DNA from: Neodontobutis hainanensis
Lineage: Eukaryota; Chordata; Actinopteri; Gobiiformes; Odontobutidae
NCBI GenBank assembly: GCA_024349245.1
Contig: JALDNG010000048.1
Coordinates: 4,266,501 to 4,330,500 of the forward strand
Length of the DNA stretch: 64,000 bases
Reading direction: 5' to 3'
The position numbers and the translations under genes are program-made. This document shows positions 63,146 to 64,000 of this stretch, in pieces (the stretch's first letter is position 1; each line of letters begins with the position of its first letter). The notes beneath the pieces were generated by a model that made no database searches, was not told the DNA's origin, and worked only from the letters and a program-made list of their open reading frames with translations.

Positions 63146-64000
63146 AATAATAATAATGCTGCAACAAAATACTTTCTTGGTTGGATTCAAAAGTTTCCAT
63201 TTTTTTTGTTGAGTGAGAACTCCATTCTCGCATCAGAATCTTTGTGTTTAGGGTGAAATGCTTTTTGGTGACAACCTTTTACTTTACTGTTTTACTGTAG
63301 TCCTGGTTTAAAGCTAGTTAAGAGCCTGATCTAGTCCTGCTTCTCCCCAAAATTTATACTAGGTTTAATACCAGGTTTCCTCATGGTTGAAAATGCAAGC
63401 CTCTGCAAAGAAATTATTTGGTGATGTAATATATTGAGGAACATTTTTTAATACAATTGACAGTGGGGTGGGTAGTCTGCGTCATTACGATTACATATAT
63501 ACTACATTATACATTAACATATTTACGTAATATACCCTTAAAGACTGTGGAACTCGTTTTGCCTACAGTATGTTAGCACTACAGACTTTCATTACAGTCT
63601 GAGAAAATAACTATATAATAGTTTAGGTTAAAGTACAGTACTATGCAGTACCTTTGGGTTCAAAATAAATCAAAGAAAAACAATTACACTAAATGTTTGT
63701 TTGTATTTCAGGGGACAGTTTAAACGCAATTAAAAATTTAGGCTTTTGACCCTCTCAAATTATAGCCTCCAGAACCTGTCTGATTTTTGGTAGTCCACGT
63801 TAAAGCATATCCTGTACAGTTGGGCGCTTGTTGCTAACTCTTCAGATGCTTTGCTGCCACACTGTGCCAGGGGAGCATTGTGTGAGAAAGACAATGCACG
63901 CCATCTAGGTGGCACACATGTCATACTAGGACGACACAAAGTGCAGGCATGAGAGAAGAGCTTCAACGCACAACGGAGCAGTGTGACAGTCCCTCAAGCA

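Larger units (their letters stand above)
48473..64000 (-). other. Probable 5' intron of igf2bp2, no exon found
   Basis: The exon at 48472 needs two more upstream exons. I searched this 15.5 kb on the minus strand for RRM1 (a KLYIGNL start, or GYAFVDYP, or KVELHGKIMEVDYS) and found none. An RRM1 exon as short as 61 bases could still have been missed. The region is AT-rich with a C-run (49325), minisatellite tracts and a truncated repeat near the right end. Confidence 0.5.

Noticed and set aside
1..64000. CRISPR arrays, bacterial operons, rRNA or true tRNA genes
   Set aside because: None seen; the only tRNA-like sequences are SINE heads.

Overview
The window looks like teleost fish nuclear DNA. 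It has GT-AG split genes with vertebrate protein families, long AT-rich introns, CA/TA microsatellites, tRNA-headed SINEs, decayed Tc1/mariner copies and other fish-type dispersed repeats. Nothing bacterial, viral or plasmid-like was seen. All gene calls come from reading reverse-complement or forward exons by eye and matching them to remembered human relatives. No alignment was run.

Layout, left to right: (1) 1-6596 is intron 1 of a C3orf70/UPF0524 gene on the minus strand, full of repeats; its first coding exon is 6597-6780 and its second exon is off the left edge. (2) 6781-8130 holds the CpG-rich 5' flank of that gene, a strong CTCF-type motif and an orphan TATA box on the plus strand. (3) 8131-14628, minus strand: complete ehhadh, the peroxisomal bifunctional enzyme of beta-oxidation, in seven coding exons encoding 715 residues. 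(4) 14629-16531 is a head-to-head spacer with an HNF4/DR1-like site next to the ehhadh start and a scrambled Tc1 remnant. (5) 16532-19866, plus strand: complete tmem41a, five exons encoding 278 residues. (6) 19867-26046 contains the two convergent 3' UTRs. (7) 26047-48472, minus strand: fourteen coding exons of igf2bp2, covering RRM2 and all four KH domains. (8) 48473-64000 has no exon I can support. It should be 5' intron of igf2bp2, since the RRM1 exons were not found.

The block C3orf70-EHHADH-TMEM41A-IGF2BP2 matches human 3q27, but MAP3K13, LIPH and SENP2 are missing from between the genes and tmem41a is inverted relative to its neighbours. The genes do not form a pathway. Ehhadh acts in peroxisomal fatty-acid oxidation, TMEM41A is an ER/secretory membrane protein of the VTT/DedA family, and IGF2BP2 is a cytoplasmic mRNA-binding protein.

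I found no convincing new biological system. The most unusual structures are a 2.6 kb element with terminal inverted repeats and an internal diverged duplication (43964-46554), a near-perfect 32-bp-arm hairpin in an igf2bp2 intron (41913-41983), new palindromes inside a Tc1 remnant (16041-16138), a non-canonical C-terminal peroxisomal signal on ehhadh, and a let-7 8-mer match in the igf2bp2 3' UTR.
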